Source of the DNA: Candidatus Saccharibacteria bacterium oral taxon 488
GTDB lineage: Bacteria > Patescibacteriota > Saccharimonadia > Saccharimonadales > Saccharimonadaceae
NCBI GenBank assembly: GCA_005697215.1
Contig: CP040003.1
Coordinates: 310,001-374,000 of the forward strand
Direction of reading: 5' to 3'
Length of the DNA stretch: 64,000 bases
The translations under genes were made by a program, and so were the position numbers. Within the stretch, counting starts at the first letter, position 1; every line of letters begins with the position of its first letter. Below the pieces are notes generated by a model. It did no database searches. It was not told the origin of the DNA and was given only the letters and a program-made list of their open reading frames with translations. Positions 51,792-58,968 of this stretch are shown here, piece after piece.

Positions 51792-52933
51792 GTTTCTATT
51801 ATATCATAAGTATTATATTTTTCAAGTATCTGGCGAACTTCGTCGGTGTTTTTGGTGTGCATTAATTGGTCGCGTAGCTCCTTGGCGCCGTCGAAGTCGC
51901 GGATGTAGATTTTGAAGAAGCGTTTCAGGGTTTCAAAGGGGTGGCCGAGGGTTGGTTGGTAGTGGTCAAAGAGGTCGAGATGGTAATGTAATAAGGCGAT
52001 TAGTTCAGATTTGTGTTCTAAAGCATTGGTGAACGGCGTATCGTTCTGATTTGAAGCGTACTTTTCTTCGCTTAAATCTCCACCGGAGATTTGGCGTGAG
52101 CGTGTCGTCGGTGCTGGTACATCTGGCGCGAGCGGCATCTCAGAAAAAATCTGGGCAACTTTACGTGGGTCCCGGATTATTTTCTGAGATGTCCAAGCGC
52201 CGGTACAGGCAAAGCAAAACGGATCGCTGAAAATTCCCCGCCCGATCATGATGCCGTTGACACCGGGATGTTGACGGACTAGTTCTAGACCATGGGCTCG
52301 GTCGCGGATGTCGCCGTTGATGGTTAGCAGCGTTTGCGGGGCGATGTCGTTGCGTAAGGCGATGATATCGTCGATGAGCTCGTAGTGCGCTGGGACTTTG
52401 CTCATTTCTTTTTTGGTGCGCAAGTGGATAGTTAGGTTGGCGAGGTCTTGTTGTAACAATGTTGCAATCCAGTCGTGCCACTCGTCGACCTGGCTGTAAC
52501 CTAGGCGGGTTTTGACGCTGACCGGCAGCCCGGCGGTTTTGGCGGCTTGGATGGCAGCTACGGCGATGTCTGGACGACGGATCAGTGCGGCCCCGCCTGA
52601 CTTGATAGCAGATTTGGCGGGACAACCCATATTGATGTCGATGCCGTCAAAACCGAGCCTGGCGCAATGGCTGGCAAATTGCTCCATATCACCCGGCTCG
52701 CCGCCCCAGATTTGGGCGACTAGTGGATGCTCATCATCGGTTTTGACCAGCCGCCCGGCGATGGCCTTGTCACCAGCGTGCACCCAACCGGTGGCATTGG
52801 CGAATTCGGTGAAAAACACGTCGGGCGCGCCCGCCTGTTTCACGACATGGCGAAACACTACGTCAGTGACGGCTTCCATGGGCGCCAAGATGAAAAATGG
52901 CTGCGGTAGATTGTCCCAGCATGTCATGTTCAC
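51788..52933 (-). CDS. dus: tRNA-dihydrouridine synthase
   Basis: A 381-residue FMN enzyme that reduces uridines in tRNA D-loops. It has FILAPMEAVTD at the N-terminus, catalytic Cys104 in NMGCPAKS, VKTRLGY, TIHLRTK and GIMIGRGIFSDP at the flavin site. The GTG at 52933 overlaps the Fic TGA; ATG 52927 two codons later is an alternative. Residues about 268-300, before ELIALLHYHLDLF, form an extra Ser/Asp/Asn-rich loop encoded by a palindromic insertion that also occurs in the ABC-F gene. Confidence 0.92.
   Translation of the reverse strand: MNMTCWDNLPQPFFILAPMEAVTDVVFRHVVKQAGAPDVFFTEFANATGWVHAGDKAIAGRLVKTDDEHPLVAQIWGGEPGDMEQFASHCARLGFDGIDINMGCPAKSAIKSGGAALIRRPDIAVAAIQAAKTAGLPVSVKTRLGYSQVDEWHDWIATLLQQDLANLTIHLRTKKEMSKVPAHYELIDDIIALRNDIAPQTLLTINGDIRDRAHGLELVRQHPGVNGIMIGRGIFSDPFCFACTGAWTSQKIIRDPRKVAQIFSEMPLAPDVPAPTTRSRQISGGDLSEEKYASNQNDTPFTNALEHKSELIALLHYHLDLFDHYQPTLGHPFETLKRFFKIYIRDFDGAKELRDQLMHTKNTDEVRQILEKYNTYDIIET
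52050..52110 (-). repeat. Palindromic insertion inside dus
   Basis: The perfect hairpin AAATCTCC/GGAGATTT (52074-52092) with flanking CTTCGCT and GAGCG matches 42603-42640 of the ABC-F gene at 25 of 27 central positions. The match is on the same DNA strand while the two host genes run in opposite directions, so the element is translated from either strand. Confidence 0.75.
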
Positions 52934-53850
52934 GTCACCAGTCCTTTGCTAAACAATATACTTTCCGCGATAAATAGACGTAGTGCCTCCAGCTCGCCGC
53001 GAACCTGCGCTCGCTCTAGATAGGTATAGTACGCTCGCTTGCGCTCTTTGGCGACGAGGGGTGGCACCAACCCCAGTTGCAGGGCCTGGACAAAGAGCAA
53101 GAGTCGCCCGGTGCGACCGTTGCCATCGCTAAATGGATGGATTTTTTCAAATGTCGCATGAGTGCGGGCTAGCCATTCTATCGACTCTGTTTTGGGCGAT
53201 TTGTTCATTTCGTCAATACACTCGGACATTGCTTCAGTGATGCGCAGATGGTTTACTGTTGTGACGCGACTACCCATGATGCGCACACCGTGCCGGCGGT
53301 AGAGTCCGGCGTCAGACACCAGCGTATTCATCAGTCGGACGTGCGTTTGCAAGATCAGCTCTTCGCTCCACGTAAAATGTGCTCCCTCTTTGTGTAAGGC
53401 ATCCAGCAGAAAATAGAGCGCAGTACGGTGGTTACGGGCCTCTATCTGTTCGCGCGCTGTCTTGTTGGCGAGAACGCGATTATCATCGTTCAGCACCTCT
53501 GCGACGTCTGCTAGGGTCATTGTGCTACCCTCGATCGTGTTCGTGTGGTAGGTCAAGTGGAGCGTCAGGATGTCAAGTAGTTCTTGATTCGCCAGGAGTG
53601 TCCGGATCGTCATGCGGCTGGCCTGGGCGGCACGTTCAGTAGCGAGGCGCTTCGCCTCGTCGATGGTGTCCTGCCCGATCATCTCTTGATGTAATAGCTG
53701 AATATTCGCCAGGTTTTTGGCGCGCGGCGACATGTGTTGGTGTACCCAGGCGTTGAGTGTACGCACCGGCACATCTAAGCGACGTGCCAGTTGTTCTTGG
53801 GTGAGGCCTGTCCGCACCAGAATTTCTTGGAGTAATTGCGCTGCGTTCAT
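52930..53850 (-). CDS. Fic-family AMP transferase with N-terminal HTH
   Basis: A 306-residue Fic protein. An N-terminal XRE-like helix-turn-helix (about 12-40, LTQEQLARRLDVPVRTLNAW) precedes a helical part, the inhibitory motif TNTIEG (103-108, pattern [ST]xxxE[GN]) and the catalytic motif HPFSDGNGRTGR (238-249). Fic enzymes transfer AMP or other groups to target proteins and the inhibitory Glu blocks ATP; here it is on the same chain. A 16-bp palindrome in the promoter suits autoregulation by the HTH. Confidence 0.93.
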   Translation of the reverse strand: MNAAQLLQEILVRTGLTQEQLARRLDVPVRTLNAWVHQHMSPRAKNLANIQLLHQEMIGQDTIDEAKRLATERAAQASRMTIRTLLANQELLDILTLHLTYHTNTIEGSTMTLADVAEVLNDDNRVLANKTAREQIEARNHRTALYFLLDALHKEGAHFTWSEELILQTHVRLMNTLVSDAGLYRRHGVRIMGSRVTTVNHLRITEAMSECIDEMNKSPKTESIEWLARTHATFEKIHPFSDGNGRTGRLLLFVQALQLGLVPPLVAKERKRAYYTYLERAQVRGELEALRLFIAESILFSKGLVT

Positions 53851-53856
53851 GTCGTG

Positions 53857-53892
53857 ATATTACCAAAACATCATGATGTTTGTCAAATAGCA
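53857..53892 (-). promoter_or_regulatory. Fic operon promoter with palindromic operator
   Basis: TTGACA (53880-53885 region), an 18-bp spacer and TAATAT (53857-53862), 6 nt before the ATG. The spacer holds the perfect palindrome AAACATCATGATGTTT (53866-53881); a degenerate second site (CAAATA...TGTTTG) lies just upstream. Confidence 0.8.
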
Positions 53893-53987
53893 CGATGTTT
53901 GCTAGGAGTCTGATGGTATGGTGGCGAGGGTCTTTTGGATATACAAGTGGCTACCCCTGCCCGACAATCACCGCCAAAAGGTGAAAT

Positions 53988-54011
53988 CCCCGCGTCATCG
54001 TTGACGCGGGG
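53988..54011 (-). terminator. Terminator-like hairpin at the end of cassette E
   Basis: A perfect 10-bp stem CCCCGCGTCA/TGACGCGGGG with a 4-nt loop, followed on the minus strand by ATTTCACCTTTT. It would end the transcript from the cassette E promoter. Confidence 0.6.
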
Positions 54012-54321
54012 GTGGTGGACTCAAGCGGTTCTGCTCGGAGCGGCCCGGAGGGCTGCTACACGAGTGAAGCTCGCGAGTCCTGAGGATTTAAGGCCCCGCG
54101 ACCAGGTGAATTGTTCGTTCTCCCGGAGTTACTGGTCGCGGGGCGGAGGTTACCTATCTTATAGATACCTCCTTTCTCCCCCTTTCGGGGGGATCCTTCC
54201 CGGGACTTTCCTGGGAAGAGTGAAGGTGGAAAACAACGTTGTTCTCGCAACAAACTGACAGGCTGTGGGGGCTGTCAGTCTGCCATACGCCGCGCGCTAT
54301 TGAGCGACGCATTACCCTCAG

Positions 54322-54392
54322 TGGATGTGGCGGGAGTCGAACCCGCGAGGCTCGGCGGTTTTTAAAACCTTGCCTCCTGACCCAGCACACCC
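54322..54392 (-). ncRNA. tRNA-like element, 71 nt
   Basis: On the minus strand a 7-bp acceptor GGGTGTG/CACATCC (one G-U), a canonical T-arm GCGGG-TTCGACT-CCCGC and discriminator A are present. Between them are a CTG/CAG mini D-arm and a 5-bp GAGGC/GCCTC helix. The anticodon stem is poor, although TTTAAAA could be a UAA-type loop. CCA is not encoded, unlike both true tRNAs here. It may be a degenerate tRNA-Leu, a tRNA mimic inside the cassette RNA, or a remnant of an attachment site. Confidence 0.5.
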
Positions 54393-54518
54393 TTGATTCT
54401 TTTCCGGACTACCGGTCGGCGAATCAGGCCGAGGGCGGACGGACGCCCTTTGCCGAACGCGTGGTTCGGCGGGTTTCGGGGTGCACGTAACCCGACCGTC
54501 ATCGACAAGAAGCACTAC

Positions 54519-54674
54519 TTACTTTCTGCCGTATACTCGTTCATGCTCGCGGGCTTTGAAGTCCGCGTTACGAGTCTCCTTGTCCCCGAGGTTGATGACC
54601 TTCCAGTCATCGGCAGTCCTTTGAGACGGAGGTATGGCAGCTACCGCTCGCGAGGCGGCATGTACGCTGGCCAT
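54519..54674 (-). CDS. Cassette E small protein (51 aa)
   Basis: A 51-residue basic, polar protein starting MASVHAASRAVAAIPPSQR and ending EHERVYGRK; no recognised family. ATG 54674 has GGGAGGTGG upstream. The longer reading frame begins in the leader and is rejected. An inverted repeat CCGCTGGA/TCCAGCGG lies in the leader about 50 nt before the start. Transcribed from the cassette E promoter. Confidence 0.55.
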   Translation of the reverse strand: MASVHAASRAVAAIPPSQRTADDWKVINLGDKETRNADFKAREHERVYGRK

Positions 54675-54832
54675 AAATTCCCACCTCCCCTCTGCCGCAG
54701 ACATGCGGCTCCCCGCTGGACTCTCCAGCGGGCGGGTTGTCGGCGGAGTCTTTTCGTGCTTTGCTCTCGTGCTGAGCAAAACAAGGTTGCACGTATCCGA
54801 CATGCAACAGACTCTGCTCGAGAGTGATTCTA

Positions 54833-54861
54833 TTTATATCAATAAAATCAAGAAATGTCAA
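54833..54861 (-). promoter_or_regulatory. Cassette E promoter
   Basis: TTGACA (54856-54861), 17-bp spacer, TATAAA (54833-54838), starting 21 bp after the stop of the UvrD-type gene. Same layout as the other cassettes, but the -10 palindrome is not kept. Confidence 0.75.
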
Positions 54862-54881
54862 TACCATTTTATCATAATTGC

Positions 54882-57800
54882 CTACTCTGCCTCTGCCAAC
54901 AAATCATTCTCAAACTGCACCATCCCCTTATAATCCGCCGAATACTCAGAAATATCCGGCAGTTCCAGAGTGGTGATCTTCCGCCAGACGATGCCGACAA
55001 GCCGCGCAAATTCAGCCAATGCTTCCTCAGAGAATGTGTCTTCCAAACTGAGGATATCGCCAGTTTTTATGTCCGGCTCGACGAACTGCAGGCGGGCGCC
55101 GGTGAAGGTGAAATTGCCATAATCGCGTGATGACGTGACCAAGAGTTGATAAAACATCAGCTGCTGGCGGTATTTGTGAAGCTTGATTTTTTCATAGTCA
55201 GATATGCCCTTCCAGGAGTGCGACGGCTTGCCGGTCTTGTAATCGGTCACGAATATGGTTTTATTATTCTTATCAATATCAGCGACGTCCAGCTTGCCAG
55301 TCAGGCGCGCGCCGCCAACGACGATGCCTTGATGAGCGAAATCGAGTTCCGCCAGCTCCGTGTCATGAAAATCGGACGATTTGGCGTCCAGAAACGCCGT
55401 CAGCGCCGCCGTGCCTTTGTCCAGATATAGCGCAAAATCGTCGGGCGGCAGGTGCTGGGCCTCGAGCGACGTGCGGAAATAGTGGAGAATGCGCTCGGTA
55501 GGCGGTAGGCGGTGGTCGGCGCGCAGCAGATTGTGCAGCTGCTGAAGACTGGCGTGAATGGCGGTGCCATAGCTGGCGGCGGGGCTTTTGGCGGACGGAA
55601 AGCGCAGCAGATTATTCAACAAAAAGTTCTGCGGGCCGCCACGCGAGACGTCGAGGAAATTATTGAGATGCGTGATGGAAAGTTTGTAGGTTTCTAAGGT
55701 TGGCGCTAGTACATCCTTGAGCTCCGCGGTAATCGGTGTGCTCAGCCGCGTGCTCCAGTCGGTGTGCGCCACGGTAATTTGCGCCGCGGGCGTGTCGGCG
55801 GCGGGGATAATCGTCGGCGTGTGGTCGGTCAGGAAGCTGGAGATCATGGTGTCGCTGCCGGCGTCGTTGGTCTGAGAATAGGTCATGGTCAAGGTGGTTT
55901 TGGCGCGGGTCATCGCCACGAAGAATAGCCGCAGCCGTTCGTCGTAGCTGGCGCCAGCGGGTTGGAGTTGGAGGTTGGCGGGATAGCGAATCAGCCGCGA
56001 GCGCGAGCGGACCTTCTCGCCCCACGCGCTGTCGATTGCCCCGACGACGAAGACGTGCGGGAACTCCAGGCCCTTGGATTTGTGGGCGGTCATCAGGTTG
56101 ATGGCGCCGCAGAGGGCGCTGGCCTGGGGACGGATATGCGTCAGGCGGGTTTTGGTCGAGCGGTACAGGTCGATGAACTCTAAAAAGTCCGCCAGCGTCG
56201 GGGCCGCGTCGGTAGAGCGGTCACGTAATTTTTGGCGCAGCGTGCGCAGGCTCTCGAGCGTGGTCAGGTAGGCATCGGGGTTTTGAGCGAGGTTGTCAGG
56301 TGAGAAGTAGTGGGCGGCGAGAGAATTAAGCGAAGAACCTTTACTAGGACTCCTCTTTTCGCTCCGGGCGTCTGAGGACGCTCGGGCGATGGTCGCTGTA
56401 CAGAGTCCCAGCAAAGGCTCTTCGCCGGCTGATTGCAAGAATTCCTTGCTAGAATGAGTGCCGGAACTATCTCTATCGACTCCTCTTTTCGCGCCGGGCG
56501 TCTGAGGACGCTCGGGCGATGGTCGCTGCACGGAGTCGATTGGAGTAATTCCAGCACCCATCTCTAGCCCCAACAACTTGTCCAGCTGCTCCTCCAGCGG
56601 CAGATTTGGCACGTCCTTCGCCCGCTCCAGCAGCCACTCGCCAAACGGTCGAAAAGTGTTATTCGCCAGCATGCTCTCCAGCCACAGCTGCCGATGGTTA
56701 TAAGCGTGGAGACTTAATCGCCAGATATCCAGCGCTGAAAAGCCAAACGCCGGATGGGCGATGACCTCTGGTAGTAAGCTGTTGGCGGCGTCGAGGTTGT
56801 TTTGATGAATCGCCATGACCACCCGCGCCAGCTTGTCCAGCGCCTGAATGATGTTTTGCTCTAAAATATCGTCGTGCCGCTCGTAATTAACCGTCAGGTT
56901 TTGGCGGTACAGATACGGCAGCAGCTCGATCAGCTCCTTGTGATGGCGGGCGATGACGGTGATGTGCGCTGGGTCTTCGCCGCGTTTGATCATCTCGGCA
57001 ATTTGCTGTGCCACCCCTGCCCGCTCCTCGCTCACCGAGGCAAATTCCTGGATTTCAACCCGCGCGCCGCTACCAGACGCATGCGCGGTCAACTGCTTTG
57101 ACAGGCCTTCAATGGTGTTCTCCAGGCGATCCGCCCCCTGGGTAATCACTCCGCGCGCCGCCGTCAGGATGTCAGCCGCCGAGCGATAATTGTCCGTCAG
57201 CACGATGATTTTCGGGTCGTGATAGTGCTGGCGGAAGCGCTGGATATTGCCAACATCCGCGCCCTGAAAACTGAAAATCGCCTGGTCGTCGTCGCCGACC
57301 GCCATGATGTTGGGATTGTCCTCATCGCCAGTCAGGTCAAACAGCAGCCGCAACTGCGCTAGGTTGGTGTCTTGAAATTCGTCGACCATGATGAATTGAT
57401 ATTGCTCCTGGAGGTTGGCGCGCAGTTCCGGGTGGGCTTTGCAGGCTTGAATGACGGACAAAATCATGTCATCGTAATCAAACAGCGAGCGCTCGGCCAG
57501 CACGTCGCCGTATGCTTCGTAGACGTCAATGGCGGCGGATAATTTCTCGCTGGCAGCGAAATCTTTGAGGACAAACTCGCCGGCGGCGTTTTTTTCGCAC
57601 CATTTATTTTTCCAGGCGGTCAGCGGTTTGGTGGAGTTGGCGTCGATGGCCTCTTGGGCCGCGTGGGCGATGCTGAGCGCCAGAACTTGGGCATACGGGG
57701 TGATGGATGGCGGCAAATGAGCGGAACTTTTGGCGGCGGCCGCGGCGTCGCGGGGCGCTGAACCGGCAGGGTTTTCGGAGGTTTTTACAGTGGTTGCGGC

Positions 57801-58436
57801 GACGTGATGAGCGATTTTCTCTGCCAGCGGTGCAAATAATTCGACGGTTTTTTTAGAAATTTTGGTAGCAAACACTTGCTGGATGTCAGCGGTAATGTCG
57901 GCGATGACGCGCTGGTTATCGGCCATTACTAGCCTTAGTTCCGCCGGCGTGAGGCCGCTCTGCTTGAACTCGGAAATAACTCGGATTAATTCGTTGGTGT
58001 AGACGAATTCGCCGTTGTTTTTAACGCTCAGCGGATTACGCCAATCAAGCCCCTCCAGGATCCCCGTCACGATTTGGTGCTGCGTCAGCTCGTCCGCCGG
58101 CTGACTATCGGCGCCGTGAAAAAAATACTGCCGGTGCTGATTGATAATCTCCGTGCCAAAGCTGTGGAAAGTGTGAATGGCAATTTTATAGGCGTCCTCA
58201 CCGATGATCTGGCGCAGGCGTTGGCGCATGTTGGCAGCGCCGCTCTCGGTAAAGGTGAGGCACAAAATACTATCCGGCAGTGTATCAGTCTGGCGCAAAA
58301 TCTGGGCGGTGCGCATGCTCAGCAGCTCGGTCTTGCCCGTGCCCGGCCCGGCGATCACTAGGAGCGAGCCGTGAATATAATCGACCGCCTGGCGCTGATT
58401 GGCGTTCAGCGTGGCGTAGCGAGTGTCAAAATCCAT
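54882..58436 (-). CDS. UvrD/AddA-type helicase with C-terminal nuclease domain
   Basis: A 1184-residue superfamily 1 helicase: Q motif NANQRQAVD, Walker A GPGTGKTE (30-37), motif II VDEFQDTN, motif III GDDDQAIFSFQGA, motif V TAHKSKGLEFPHV, motif VI FFVAMTRAK. The C-terminal 250 residues carry a RecB-like PD-(D/E)xK nuclease: GKLDVADID and FVTDYKTGK. This architecture (AddA/AdnA-like) processes DNA double-strand ends. TACAAT (58443-58448) lies 6 nt before the ATG. Residues about 628-703 are encoded by two copies of a palindromic repeat. Confidence 0.93.
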   Translation of the reverse strand: MDFDTRYATLNANQRQAVDYIHGSLLVIAGPGTGKTELLSMRTAQILRQTDTLPDSILCLTFTESGAANMRQRLRQIIGEDAYKIAIHTFHSFGTEIINQHRQYFFHGADSQPADELTQHQIVTGILEGLDWRNPLSVKNNGEFVYTNELIRVISEFKQSGLTPAELRLVMADNQRVIADITADIQQVFATKISKKTVELFAPLAEKIAHHVAATTVKTSENPAGSAPRDAAAAAKSSAHLPPSITPYAQVLALSIAHAAQEAIDANSTKPLTAWKNKWCEKNAAGEFVLKDFAASEKLSAAIDVYEAYGDVLAERSLFDYDDMILSVIQACKAHPELRANLQEQYQFIMVDEFQDTNLAQLRLLFDLTGDEDNPNIMAVGDDDQAIFSFQGADVGNIQRFRQHYHDPKIIVLTDNYRSAADILTAARGVITQGADRLENTIEGLSKQLTAHASGSGARVEIQEFASVSEERAGVAQQIAEMIKRGEDPAHITVIARHHKELIELLPYLYRQNLTVNYERHDDILEQNIIQALDKLARVVMAIHQNNLDAANSLLPEVIAHPAFGFSALDIWRLSLHAYNHRQLWLESMLANNTFRPFGEWLLERAKDVPNLPLEEQLDKLLGLEMGAGITPIDSVQRPSPERPQTPGAKRGVDRDSSGTHSSKEFLQSAGEEPLLGLCTATIARASSDARSEKRSPSKGSSLNSLAAHYFSPDNLAQNPDAYLTTLESLRTLRQKLRDRSTDAAPTLADFLEFIDLYRSTKTRLTHIRPQASALCGAINLMTAHKSKGLEFPHVFVVGAIDSAWGEKVRSRSRLIRYPANLQLQPAGASYDERLRLFFVAMTRAKTTLTMTYSQTNDAGSDTMISSFLTDHTPTIIPAADTPAAQITVAHTDWSTRLSTPITAELKDVLAPTLETYKLSITHLNNFLDVSRGGPQNFLLNNLLRFPSAKSPAASYGTAIHASLQQLHNLLRADHRLPPTERILHYFRTSLEAQHLPPDDFALYLDKGTAALTAFLDAKSSDFHDTELAELDFAHQGIVVGGARLTGKLDVADIDKNNKTIFVTDYKTGKPSHSWKGISDYEKIKLHKYRQQLMFYQLLVTSSRDYGNFTFTGARLQFVEPDIKTGDILSLEDTFSEEALAEFARLVGIVWRKITTLELPDISEYSADYKGMVQFENDLLAEAE
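56329..56426 (-). repeat. Palindromic element in the helicase gene, copy 1
   Basis: A 98-bp element bounded by a 24-bp imperfect inverted repeat (AGCGAAGAACCTTT... to ...AAAGGCTCTTCGCC). Its core of about 62 bp (56348-56409) differs from copy 2 at only a few positions, yet the helicase reads it in another frame (IARASSDARSEK here). Confidence 0.85.
56463..56552 (-). repeat. Palindromic element in the helicase gene, copy 2
   Basis: A 90-bp element with a core (56478-56539) nearly identical to copy 1 and outer arms of different but again self-complementary sequence (GGAACTATCTC... to ...GAGTAATTCC). Read as QRPSPERPQTPGAKRG in the protein. Confidence 0.85.
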
Positions 58437-58491
58437 GAGTCAATTGTAGCACGCTGGCACAGGCGCTGGTAACAATGGTAAAATAGTAGGT
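58437..58491. promoter_or_regulatory. Divergent leaderless promoters, helicase and 58.5-kb gene
   Basis: Within 55 bp, minus-strand TACAAT (58443-58448) is 6 nt from the helicase ATG, and plus-strand TAAAAT (58479-58484) is 7 nt from ATG 58492. Confidence 0.65.
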
Positions 58492-58968
58492 ATGCACGAT
58501 GAACGGGCACTCGCGGCGCTGATTGATGATCAGTTTGGACTGACGGTCGATATCCAGTCGGTTGTGCTGCCGATGAGCGATGTCAGCCGTACGGCGCAGG
58601 CGACGGTGGTGCTTGATAGGACGGGTGAATTGTTGGCTTACATCACAGCGCGGGCCATCATGACGCTGGGCGACGTCAAGCGGTTGGTGCGGCGAATGGG
58701 TCTGCGGCCAGAGCGATTCGTACCGCCAAAACACCAGCCGAATTACTTTGACGATGTGGCGACCGAGAAGTTTCAGGCGGTTTTTCCGGGGATGAATGTG
58801 ACTTCGCCGGATGACTTGATATATTATCGGACGCTGGTGCCGTATAATCCAGCCCTGGTCGTCATATCAGAGGTCAGGCGCGGTGAGATATACCAATTTG
58901 ACCCGGACGCCCGCGGCGGCTATCGTGTCGGGGCGCGATTACATTACAAAAGGAGCGAGGCAATATAA
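58492..58968 (+). CDS. Hypothetical protein upstream of the P-type ATPase
   Basis: A 158-residue soluble protein without a recognised domain. The N-terminal part reads as alternating helices and strands (LDRTGELLAYITARAIMT), and the C-terminal part is beta-rich with PPKHQPNYFDDVA. Its stop overlaps the ATPase start by 1 nt, so it is probably cotranscribed and could be a cytosolic partner. No catalytic motif seen. Confidence 0.55.
   Translation: MHDERALAALIDDQFGLTVDIQSVVLPMSDVSRTAQATVVLDRTGELLAYITARAIMTLGDVKRLVRRMGLRPERFVPPKHQPNYFDDVATEKFQAVFPGMNVTSPDDLIYYRTLVPYNPALVVISEVRRGEIYQFDPDARGGYRVGARLHYKRSEAI

Larger units (their letters stand above)
53988..54518 (-). ncRNA. Large structured RNA trailer of cassette E
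   Basis: About 530 nt without a convincing gene, downstream of the cassette E ORF on its strand and packed with GC-rich hairpins: GCCGAAC/GTTCGGC, CTGACAG/CTGTCAG, palindrome AACAACGTTGTT, CTTCCC/GGGAAG, CCCCC/GGGGG, GGAGGT/ACCTCC, a 13-bp GCCCCGCGACCAG/CTGGTCGCGGGGC stem (54093-54105 with 54132-54144) and a final 10-bp CCCCGCGTCA/TGACGCGGGG hairpin (53988-54011). A tRNA-like fold lies in the middle. The density and size recall large ornate phage- or plasmid-borne RNAs (ROOL/GOLLD type), but I cannot assign a class. Confidence 0.45.

Noticed and set aside
54318..54515. Open frame of 65 codons on the minus strand through the tRNA-like element
   Set aside because: No ribosome-binding site, it translates hairpins and the T-arm, and its length is expected by chance in GC-rich DNA.
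54322..54674. tmRNA (ssrA) suggested by the GCGGGTTCGACTCCCGC end
   Set aside because: There is no 5' GGNTTCGACNGG segment, no tag reading frame ending in ALAA, and no matching acceptor strand at a tmRNA distance.
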